From: Persicobacter psychrovividus
GTDB taxonomy: Bacteria; Bacteroidota; Bacteroidia; Cytophagales; Cyclobacteriaceae
DNA length: 64,000 bases
Direction of reading: 5' to 3'
Assembly (NCBI RefSeq): GCF_036492425.1
Contig: NZ_AP025292.1
Span: 868,001-932,000, forward strand
In this document: positions 7,376 through 14,401 of the stretch, piece by piece
Layout of the letters: each line of letters opens with the position of its first letter
Position numbering within the stretch: the first letter of the stretch is position 1
Notes under the pieces: model-generated
What the model was told of the DNA's origin: nothing
The model's database searches: none
The model's input: only the letters and a program-made list of their open reading frames with translations
Position numbers and translations under genes: made by a program

Positions 7376-9703
7376 ATGCCTACCTACTCAAAATTAGCCA
7401 TGCTATTGGCTGTTGTACTTTTTAGTTCCTTCGATAGCTACGCTCAAATTTCAGGACAAATTCTGGATAGCGAGCAAACTCCTGTTCCTTTTTGTAACAT
7501 TTTATTATTGTCCACTTCGGATAGTACCATGATTTCTGGAGGGGTATCCGATGAGCAAGGGAAGTTTACTTTAGCGCTCAAATCGCAAGATCAGCCGTTG
7601 TTGATTTATGTGTCTGCGATTGGGTATGAGCCTTATTATTCACCCAAAATTATCGACATTCAGGTTGCTCAATCAATCGTTTTGAAAAAAGCCGATCAGC
7701 TATTGAATGAGGTTACGGTCAAGGGAAAACGATCGCCTATTCGGTTGGAGGTCGATCGGAAAATAGTCGATGCCTCGGCGATTGAAGGGGCGTCGGTGGC
7801 ATTGGATCTAGTGGGGCATCTTCCTGGGGTTAAAATGGACCTTGAGGGGAATATCAAATACCGCAATCATTTATCTTTTATGGTGTTCATTGATGGAGAA
7901 CCTGCTGAAGGAGGGGTGGATCAGTTGCGGAACATCCCTGTGGAGAAAATTCAGCAGATCGAACTGATTACCAATCCTGGCGCTGAGTTTTCGGCTTCAG
8001 GTTTGGCGGGTATCATCAATGTGGTGCAAAAGCGATCGTATTTTGAAGGGTATTCATTGAATGCCTCTACCACCTGGAATACCCTTGGAGGGAAGGATGT
8101 CGGAAGTTATTTTGAAATGGAGGGCAAGAAAATGGGCTGGTCTGTTTCGGCGCGTTATGGGGATAAGGTTTTTGGTAACTATCAATTGACGGGAAATCAA
8201 AAGTCGGATGATGGTGCTGAAATCCAACGTGATGAAAAATACACCGCAGGGGCAGAGTATGCGATGGTTAATTATGATTTTTTCTACAAATGGAAAAGCA
8301 ATAATCAATTTACAATCCGTGGAGGACTCACCCCAATCACTTCCCGAAACACCAATAAAATGACAGGTGAGAATGTGATTGTTTCGGATAATCATACGCC
8401 CCAAACGACCAATTTCGACCTCAATAACAGTTCGCAGATCATTAATGGAAATGCCCGACTGGATTATTATTTCAATGATTCTCCTGCGAATAATCTCAAG
8501 GTTAATTTCAATTATTTTTCATTTTTAAGACAGTCCGCAGAAACCCTCGATAATGAGTTTTTGAGTGCAGATCAAAGATTGACGGCGGGTTATTCCAAGT
8601 TGGTGGACGCAGAGCATTCCATTACTGCAAAATTGGGTGGGACGCATACATTAACCGAAAATATGAAACTGAATTGGGGAGGGGAGTTTGATCAGAATTC
8701 CATGAAGGGACTGCATCTGGAGAATAATGTGGAGGGAGGTTCAACCGCTCTACCCGACCAATACGCTCCTTATTTTGATCAATATGTTTATAGTGTCTAT
8801 ACCTCATTGAAGGGCAAAGTTGGCGAGGTTTCGGGGCAGTTGGGATTACGGTATGAGATAACCGATCGTAAAACTGCGGTGGTGGATCAGACTAACGGCG
8901 GTGCAGAAAGTACGCTATACGATCATCATTTTAACAATCTCTTTCCTTCCTTGCACCTGAAAAGAAATGTGGGTGAACACCATGAATTTGGGTTGTCTTA
9001 TGCCCGTAGAATTGATCGTCCTTATTATTTTCAGTTTCTACCGATACAACATTTTGTTGAAACTTACCTTGTGGAAACAGGTAATCCGTCTTTATTGCCT
9101 GCGCTGACCGATACCTACACGCTGAGTTATTTTTTCTATGACAAGTGGAATTTCAGCTTCGATGCCTTTTTCAATCAGACCGTGAACCATACGACTTATG
9201 TTTATGAGTCGATGGGGGCGGGGATTTTTAATCGACAGTTGGTCAATACAGGTTCTGCGAATAACCTTGGGGTAGAAAGCAGTGTCAATGTGCCGATTTT
9301 TTCCTGGTGGGATGTAAGCACCTCTGTGGCCTTTTATCACCATCAGTTGCATTTGACTTACCTTTCAGAAAATCAATATCAGCGAAATTTGAATAAGGAA
9401 TTGAATTTGACCAATAATTTCAGCCTTCCTTTGGGCTTTTCATTGGATATGATGCTCGATTATCAAGGAAAACAGGTCTTGCCTCAGGGATACACGAAGC
9501 CTTACACAACGATGGATTTGAGGGTAGGAAAGGCTTTTGGGAAAAAAGAGCATTTCCGAATGAGCATCAGCGTGAACAATATACTCAATAGTAATCAGGT
9601 GGTAACCATTATGGAGGATGATGGCTTTTCTACTTTTTCTGATGTGCGGTATGAGCCTTTCGCCACCTTCAGATTGGCTTATAATTTTCAGAAAAGTAAA
9701 TAA
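7376..9703 (+). CDS. TonB-dependent-type outer-membrane receptor
   Basis: 775 residues with a signal peptide (about 1-24, ending SYA-Q). An N-terminal carboxypeptidase-like (CNA-B type) domain begins ISGQILDSEQTPVPFCNILL; a plug domain follows with AGIINVVQK near 213-221; then a long outer-membrane beta-barrel of the OMP_b-brl_3 type ends in a short aromatic strand (FATFRLAYNFQKSK). Likely an uptake receptor powered by TonB, substrate unknown. No SusD-like partner follows, so it is not a glycan SusCD pair. It is monocistronic between a terminator and a convergent gene. It is a paralogue of the receptor at 14402-16807. Confidence 0.85.
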   Translation: MPTYSKLAMLLAVVLFSSFDSYAQISGQILDSEQTPVPFCNILLLSTSDSTMISGGVSDEQGKFTLALKSQDQPLLIYVSAIGYEPYYSPKIIDIQVAQSIVLKKADQLLNEVTVKGKRSPIRLEVDRKIVDASAIEGASVALDLVGHLPGVKMDLEGNIKYRNHLSFMVFIDGEPAEGGVDQLRNIPVEKIQQIELITNPGAEFSASGLAGIINVVQKRSYFEGYSLNASTTWNTLGGKDVGSYFEMEGKKMGWSVSARYGDKVFGNYQLTGNQKSDDGAEIQRDEKYTAGAEYAMVNYDFFYKWKSNNQFTIRGGLTPITSRNTNKMTGENVIVSDNHTPQTTNFDLNNSSQIINGNARLDYYFNDSPANNLKVNFNYFSFLRQSAETLDNEFLSADQRLTAGYSKLVDAEHSITAKLGGTHTLTENMKLNWGGEFDQNSMKGLHLENNVEGGSTALPDQYAPYFDQYVYSVYTSLKGKVGEVSGQLGLRYEITDRKTAVVDQTNGGAESTLYDHHFNNLFPSLHLKRNVGEHHEFGLSYARRIDRPYYFQFLPIQHFVETYLVETGNPSLLPALTDTYTLSYFFYDKWNFSFDAFFNQTVNHTTYVYESMGAGIFNRQLVNTGSANNLGVESSVNVPIFSWWDVSTSVAFYHHQLHLTYLSENQYQRNLNKELNLTNNFSLPLGFSLDMMLDYQGKQVLPQGYTKPYTTMDLRVGKAFGKKEHFRMSISVNNILNSNQVVTIMEDDGFSTFSDVRYEPFATFRLAYNFQKSK

Positions 9704-9715
9704 AGGGGAGGAGGC

Positions 9716-9931
9716 TTATCTGTTGGCCTCCCTCATATTTTTGATCTCCTCTTCATGAATTCTTGCGCTTTGAGCAATTTGGGCATTGGTAAGTACGTTC
9801 ATTTCAAGAAGGCTTTTAATGAACTCTAATTTCTCCTTCTCAATCCCGACCTTCTCAGCCTCACTCTTAGCCGTTTCGATCACATTAAACAAATCTCTTT
9901 GAATTTTTAGTTGATGATCCTCTATGTTCAT
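9716..9931 (-). CDS. Stand-alone copy of Rpn nuclease C-terminal tail (A, divergent)
   Basis: 71 residues. The first 32 (MNIEDHQLKIQRDLFNVIET and on to VGIEK) are identical to the neighbouring copy B, and from RDLFNV onward it matches residues 230-293 of the full-length nuclease at 10245-11126. The end differs (IHEEEIKNMREANR instead of VTEDQVKKIRKDLNL). It contains a charged, probably coiled-coil segment and a helix-turn-helix-like end (MNVLTNAQIAQSARI). It lacks all nuclease residues. A 17-bp spacer identical to that between copy B and the nuclease separates it from copy B. Last gene of the presumed three-gene operon. Confidence 0.65.
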   Translation of the reverse strand: MNIEDHQLKIQRDLFNVIETAKSEAEKVGIEKEKLEFIKSLLEMNVLTNAQIAQSARIHEEEIKNMREANR

Positions 9932-9948
9932 TATATGGATTGACTGTT

Positions 9949-10227
9949 TTACAAATTAAGGTCTTTTCTGATTTTCTTCACTTGATCTTCGGTAACCCTT
10001 GCACTTTGAGCAATTTGAGTATCTGTAAGAACATTCATTTGGATGAGGCTTTTGATGAATTCAGTTTTTTCATTTTGAGCTCCTTTTTCAATTCCAATCT
10101 TTTCCCCTTTTTCGATTCCAATCTTCTCTCCCTTCTCAATCCCGACCTTCTCAGCCTCACTCTTAGCCGTTTCAATCACATTAAACAAATCTCTTTGAAT
10201 TTTTAGTTGATGATCCTCTATGTTCAT
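9949..10227 (-). CDS. Stand-alone copy of Rpn nuclease C-terminal tail (B)
   Basis: 92 residues: a new start segment (MNIEDHQLKIQ) joined to the nuclease tail from RDLFNV onward, ending identically to the full-length protein (VTEDQVKKIRKDLNL). It differs mainly by two additional copies of an eight-residue unit (GIEKGEKI type) in the charged helix. Exactly 17 bp separate the nuclease stop from this start. Known Rpn systems in enterobacteria make a small internal-start product (RpnS) from the same C-terminal region that neutralises the nuclease; a separate tail gene could do the same job here. That role is inference. Confidence 0.65.
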   Translation of the reverse strand: MNIEDHQLKIQRDLFNVIETAKSEAEKVGIEKGEKIGIEKGEKIGIEKGAQNEKTEFIKSLIQMNVLTDTQIAQSARVTEDQVKKIRKDLNL

Positions 10228-10244
10228 TATATGGATTGACTGTT

Positions 10245-11126
10245 TTACAAATTAAGGTCTTTTCTGATTTTCTTCACTTGATCTTCTGTAACCCTTGCAC
10301 TTTGGGCAATTTGAGCGTCAGAAAGAACATTCATTTGGATGAGGCTTTTGATGAACTCATTTTTTTCATTTTGAGCTCCTTTTTCAATCCCAATCTTCTC
10401 CGCTTCACTCTTAGCCGTTTCAATCACATTGAATAGGTCGCGATAAACCTTCAGAGAAGCTTCGTACGCCTTTCTTTCGACAGGAGTGTAATGCGCAATT
10501 TCGGCATTGTCGAAAAATTTGGTAAAGATCCTTTCTTGAAGCTGTGCAGGACGATCCTGAAGTTTTTCCAAATTGCGCAACAGGTACAGCCATTTGTCAA
10601 ACTTGCTTTCTAATTCGTGGAGCTCCTTGGTGAATTTTGGGGTCTCCAAATAGATAAAGGTTAGTTTATCGTAAAAGACCTCTTTGGTTTCGGTTTCTAA
10701 CAGCTGGACATGGTGGAGCAGTTTGTCCTTGTTTTCATCTTTTTCATCAAAAACAAAATCCATGATGCCGATGGTGTAAACGCTTTTGAGTTTGAATTTC
10801 CAATCTTTTCCTGGCTCGGCTTGTTCCTGAATCGGGAAGGTGGAATAATACAGACTGCGGTCTTTGAAATATTTTTGCTTGGCGCGCTGAAGCTCAATAA
10901 TGAAGGTTTCTCCCGCTTCATTCTGACAGAACAAATCAAAAATAGCTTTTCGTTCTTCGGGAGTGCGAGGCAAATGCTCGTTGTTTTGATAACTCAACTC
11001 CTTGATTTGATCCTCTTCGGGCAACAACTGATTCAGAAAATCAATTAACAGGTCTTTATTCGCTTCTTCTCCAAAAAGCTTCTTAAAACCAAAATCGGTG
11101 AACGGATTAATGAATTTGCTAAGCAT
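10245..11126 (-). CDS. Rpn/PD-(D/E)XK nuclease family protein
   Basis: 293 residues. The N-terminus (FINPFTDFGFKKLFGEEANK) is the hallmark of the Rpn / PD-(D/E)XK transposase-like family. Catalytic residues can be placed at Asp64 (AIFDLFCQNE) and Glu78-x-Gln80 (FIIELQRAK), the D...ExQ variant usual in this group. After about residue 225 comes a variable charged helix and a helix-turn-helix-like end. Members cut DNA, promote recombination in E. coli, and some act in phage defence. It heads an operon with two free-standing copies of its own C-terminal tail. No transposon ends are visible. Confidence 0.85.
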   Translation of the reverse strand: MLSKFINPFTDFGFKKLFGEEANKDLLIDFLNQLLPEEDQIKELSYQNNEHLPRTPEERKAIFDLFCQNEAGETFIIELQRAKQKYFKDRSLYYSTFPIQEQAEPGKDWKFKLKSVYTIGIMDFVFDEKDENKDKLLHHVQLLETETKEVFYDKLTFIYLETPKFTKELHELESKFDKWLYLLRNLEKLQDRPAQLQERIFTKFFDNAEIAHYTPVERKAYEASLKVYRDLFNVIETAKSEAEKIGIEKGAQNEKNEFIKSLIQMNVLSDAQIAQSARVTEDQVKKIRKDLNL

Positions 11127-11276
11127 TGTTTTTCCCTCAAACTGAAAATCTAAAACATTTCACGGGCAAGATAATAAATGTCGGGCGATTTCGGCAACGT
11201 ATTTGCCAACCCTCAGCAGGTGTTAAAATAATCTTTTACCTTTCGAAAAGAATAATAGCAGATTCTTGCCGAAGCG

Positions 11277-11307
11277 TTTGATTATAAAGCTAAAACACCT
11301 ATATTTG
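11277..11307 (+). promoter_or_regulatory. Promoter of rplU-rpmA
   Basis: TTTG at 277-280 of this kilobase, 19 bases, then TATATTTG ending at 11307: the Bacteroidota sigma consensus (TTG, 19-21, TAnnTTTG). It lies 53 bp before the rplU start. Confidence 0.8.
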
Positions 11308-11360
11308 CATTCCGTTTGTGTAAACGGAGCTTAATTATTTGAATAATTTATTATTTACAA

Positions 11361-11672
11361 ATGTACGCAATTGTAGAAATAGCCGGTAAGCAGTTCAAAG
11401 TAACGCAAGATCAGTATATTTACGCTCCAAAAATGGAGGGTGAAGCTGGCGCTTCCGTAGAGTTCGGCAAAGTATTGTTGGTTGACGCTGACGGTCAAGT
11501 CGAAGTAGGTGCTCCTGTTGTTGAAGGTGCTAAAGTTTCAGCAGAGATTGTTGAGCACGTTAAAGGTGACAAAGTGATCGTTTTCAAAAAGAAACGTCGC
11601 AAAGGTTACAAGGTGAAAAATGGTCACCGTCAACAATTCACAAAGGTAGTAATTAAAGGTATCTCTAAATAA
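11361..11672 (+). CDS. rplU: 50S ribosomal protein L21
   Basis: 103 residues, usual length for bL21. It starts [16 protein letters not shown] and contains the conserved [20 protein letters not shown] segment that binds 23S rRNA. Paired with rpmA 8 bp downstream, the universal bacterial L21-L27 order. A good Bacteroidota promoter lies just upstream and a terminator follows rpmA, so this is a complete two-gene transcription unit. Confidence 0.98.
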   Translation: MYAIVEIAGKQFKVTQDQYIYAPKMEGEAGASVEFGKVLLVDADGQVEVGAPVVEGAKVSAEIVEHVKGDKVIVFKKKRRKGYKVKNGHRQQFTKVVIKGISK

Positions 11673-11680
11673 TTTGAACA

Positions 11681-11947
11681 ATGGCTCACAAGAAAGGTGT
11701 AGGTAGTTCTAAGAACGGTCGCGAATCAGAATCAAAACGATTAGGCGTAAAAATCTTTGGTGGTCAAGCAGCTATCGCTGGTAACATCATCGTACGTCAG
11801 CGTGGTACAAAACACCACCCAGGTGAAAATGTAGGTATCGGTAAAGATCATACATTGTTCGCATTGGTGGATGGTAAAGTTTCTTTCCGCAAAGGATATA
11901 AAAACCGTTCATTTGTTTCAGTTCTTCCAGTAGAAGCTGAAGCTTAA
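11681..11947 (+). CDS. rpmA: 50S ribosomal protein L27
   Basis: 88 residues. It begins [20 protein letters not shown], the flexible N-terminus that reaches the peptidyl transferase centre, and continues with [20 protein letters not shown]. There is no N-terminal extension of the type cleaved by Prp protease in Firmicutes. Second gene of the rplU operon. Confidence 0.98.
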   Translation: MAHKKGVGSSKNGRESESKRLGVKIFGGQAAIAGNIIVRQRGTKHHPGENVGIGKDHTLFALVDGKVSFRKGYKNRSFVSVLPVEAEA

Positions 11948-11973
11948 GAGAAAACGATTTTACAAAGAATTGG

Positions 11974-12006
11974 AAAAGCTCATCATTTATTTGATGGGCT
12001 TTTTTT
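11974..12006 (+). terminator. Terminator of rplU-rpmA
   Basis: Stem AGCTCATCA / TGATGGGCT with loop TTTATT, then seven T. Confidence 0.85.
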
Positions 12007-12365
12007 ATAGCCTATTTTTTTATTTAGCCTTGGTTCAAGCGTCCCATTTGGGGCAGGCAGGGTTAATATCTTGTAGGAAGAATGTAAGAATATAATTTTC
12101 TACTGTGTAGGGACGTTGCATGCAACGTCCGTACCGGTAGGTACAAAAATATTTGATCGACTAAGGTATTCCGAATTAGAAAAGTTTAATATTCAGAGAC
12201 AGGAAGTAGTTTTCATCCCTATAAAAAAACAAAAAATCATGGTAATCCTTTTAATCAAGGTAATCATGGTCTATTTCTCTCCTTTAATATTTTGCCTATT
12301 AGCCCTTCCTAAAAGATTAATATTTATATTTGCACTTTGATTTTTTTAGGTAATAGTAGAGGCAA
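12007..12365. other. Intergenic region with dispersed repeats
   Basis: No convincing gene between the rpmA terminator and the response regulator. It holds a half site of the TTCAAGCGTC family (12031-12050), the palindrome GGACGTTGCATGCAACGTCC with an adjacent hairpin (12111-12144), and an imperfect repeat with ATCATGGTAATCCTTTTAAT at its start (12237-12272) related to 5700-5733 and 29393-29431. A 74-codon open frame across this stretch reads through the repeats and is not credible. Confidence 0.7.
12111..12144. repeat. Dispersed palindrome GGACGTTGCATGCAACGTCC plus hairpin
   Basis: A perfect 20-bp palindrome at 12111-12130 is followed directly by the hairpin GTACC-GGTA-GGTAC (12131-12144) and acaaaaatatttga. 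The same composite is at 29248-29281, with only the four-base loop changed. Confidence 0.85.
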
Positions 12366-13052
12366 GTGAAAGTTTTGATCGTCGAAGACAATACCGCCCT
12401 GTCGAGTGGTATTGTCAGTTATCTCAAACCGATGGGTTATTTTTGTGAGGTTTGTGAAGAAGTAAAGTCAGCTATTGAGAAAATACAATTGTACGATTAC
12501 GATTGTATTTTATTGGACATCGGATTACCCGATGGCTCGGGTTTGGAGGTGTTGAGTTTTATCAAAGAACAGGGTAAGGCAGATGGCGTTTTGATTATTT
12601 CTGCAAAAAATGCCTTGGATGATCGCTTGGAAGGACTGCGATTGGGAGCTGATGATTATCTGACCAAACCCTTCGACTTAGCCGAACTTTCCATGCGGGT
12701 ATTGGCCATTACCCGCCGGCGAAGATTCGAAGGAAACAACATTATTCGTATCGGCGATCTGCGTATTGACCTGATAGAAAAGCAGGTGTTTTGTGGTGAT
12801 GAGCCTGTCCCACAATTGACCGCCACTGAATTTCAGCTGTTGTTGTTTTTTGCATCCTCCAAAGAACGGGTGGTTTCGAAAATGGCCATTGCTGAGCACT
12901 TGGTAGGCGATCATGCCGACCTGATGGACAACTTTGACTTCGTCTATGCACATATCAAAAACCTGAAACGTAAGCTCAAGAAGGTCGGGCTCGAGCATTT
13001 GATTCAGACCATTTACGGTATGGGCTACAAATTAAGCGAGGTAGAGGCATGA
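12366..13052 (+). CDS. OmpR-family response regulator
   Basis: 228 residues from a GTG start. The receiver domain has the acidic pair at Glu7-Asp8, phospho-acceptor Asp51 (CILLDIGLPDGSG), Ser79 and Lys101 (LTKPF). The C-terminal winged helix (about 130-228) ends HLIQTIYGMGYKLSEVEA, typical of OmpR/PhoB regulators. It overlaps the histidine kinase start by 4 bp (ATGA). Together they probably control the outer-membrane receptor directly downstream. The regulator's binding site cannot be identified here. Confidence 0.93.
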   Translation: MKVLIVEDNTALSSGIVSYLKPMGYFCEVCEEVKSAIEKIQLYDYDCILLDIGLPDGSGLEVLSFIKEQGKADGVLIISAKNALDDRLEGLRLGADDYLTKPFDLAELSMRVLAITRRRRFEGNNIIRIGDLRIDLIEKQVFCGDEPVPQLTATEFQLLLFFASSKERVVSKMAIAEHLVGDHADLMDNFDFVYAHIKNLKRKLKKVGLEHLIQTIYGMGYKLSEVEA

Positions 13053-14326
13053 AGCTGATTCATAAAACAGGGCAATTTTATTCCTTGCTGTCGTTGGCGA
13101 TTTTATTGCTGACCATTCCGATTTTTTATGTGATGGTCAATCGGTTGTGGATTGATGATGTGGATGAAAGTTTGTGGGCGCAAAAGGAAAAAATTACCAA
13201 TGCCCTACACGATCACCCGGAGATGATTGACGAACTATCTGCCACTTTGAAATTTGTTGATCTTGCCATTACCCTAAATCCAATTCCTGAAGATTCTCTT
13301 TTCGTTGATGACCTTTATACCGCGCTATGGTGGGATCATGAGCATCAGGAGGATGAGCCTTTTCGGGTGCTTGATACGCGAATTACTGCCAATGGAGGCA
13401 CTTACCACCTTCGTGTAATGCATGATTTGGTGGAGAACGAAGACTTGGTCATGGGGATTTTCCTGGTAGAGGTCGGTGTGATGCTGGTTTTTTTATTGAT
13501 GTTTTTGGTGCTGAACAACTACCTTTCCAAACGGATGTGGATGCCTTTTTTTCAGTTGATTGATACCTTAAGAAAATTCCGCGTCGATCGATCAGTTTCC
13601 TTGAAGTTTGCCCCTGTTGAGATCGATGAATTCAACGCTTTGGGCGGTGCAATTGAACATTTGACCAATGAAAATCATAAGATCTTTCAGTCGCAAAAGG
13701 CCTTTACCGAAAACGCTTCGCATGAGTTGCAGACCCCTCTGGCAGTGATGAAAAATCAGCTTGAATTGTTGATGCAGACCAAAGACCTCAATCCTGAGGC
13801 GTATCCCTATATCGAAATTATGGAGATGAACCTGCGTTACATGTCTAAGCTGAGTAAAAATTTGCTTTGGTTGTCTAAGATCGAAAATGGGCAGTTTGAA
13901 CAGAAAACAAAGCTGAACCTGACGGACTTGATCAAAGGGCAATGCCGAGTTTTTGAGGAGCAACTTTCTTTACAAGGCATAGACTTGCAAATGGAACTTC
14001 AGCAAGAAGTGGAGATCGAGGCGGTGGCGACGCTATGGCAATCTTTGGTATTGAACTTTCTGACCAATGCCATAAAATACAATGTAGCGAATGGCTTTAT
14101 AAAAATAGTATTGAATGGGAAATCCTTTCAGGTGATCAATACAGGTGGGTTTCAGCCTTTGGATGGGCAGAAGATTCGTGAGCGTTTTTATAAAGGACAA
14201 CAGCAAAGTGCAAAGAGTTCGGGCTTGGGACTGTCGATTGTGCATGAGATTTGTCAGCGGATGGAATATGACTTTTCTTATCAGTATCAAAAGCCGAATA
14301 TTCATCTTTTTAAGATTTATTTTTAG
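13049..14326 (+). CDS. Sensor histidine kinase
   Basis: 425 residues with two membrane helices (about 10-31 and 134-156) enclosing a periplasmic sensor loop of about 100 residues. The HisKA dimerisation domain carries the phospho-acceptor His225 in FTENASHELQTPLAV. The ATPase domain has an N box (FLTNAIKYNV, near 341-350) and a G box (SSGLGLSIVHEI, near 390-401). It is the partner of the response regulator with which it overlaps by 4 bp. The sensor loop resembles nothing I can name. The stop is followed by a 75-bp gap to the receptor gene. Confidence 0.93.
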   Translation: MKLIHKTGQFYSLLSLAILLLTIPIFYVMVNRLWIDDVDESLWAQKEKITNALHDHPEMIDELSATLKFVDLAITLNPIPEDSLFVDDLYTALWWDHEHQEDEPFRVLDTRITANGGTYHLRVMHDLVENEDLVMGIFLVEVGVMLVFLLMFLVLNNYLSKRMWMPFFQLIDTLRKFRVDRSVSLKFAPVEIDEFNALGGAIEHLTNENHKIFQSQKAFTENASHELQTPLAVMKNQLELLMQTKDLNPEAYPYIEIMEMNLRYMSKLSKNLLWLSKIENGQFEQKTKLNLTDLIKGQCRVFEEQLSLQGIDLQMELQQEVEIEAVATLWQSLVLNFLTNAIKYNVANGFIKIVLNGKSFQVINTGGFQPLDGQKIRERFYKGQQQSAKSSGLGLSIVHEICQRMEYDFSYQYQKPNIHLFKIYF

Positions 14327-14401
14327 GATATAGATAAAATTCAAAATCTCTTCAGAATTGGTTGATAGCTTGCGGACAAATATTCCAAATCAACCAAAAG
14401 A

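Noticed and set aside
9716..10227. Decayed pseudogene remnants of the Rpn gene
   Set aside because: Considered, but both tails have intact frames, own starts and identical 17-bp spacers, so separate genes are more likely; kept as genes with moderate confidence.
10245..11126. Transposase or insertion sequence
   Set aside because: Rpn family is sometimes labelled transposase, but there are no terminal inverted repeats or target-site duplications around it.
12116..12340. 74-codon frame before the response regulator
   Set aside because: It begins inside the 20-bp palindrome and reads through other repeats.
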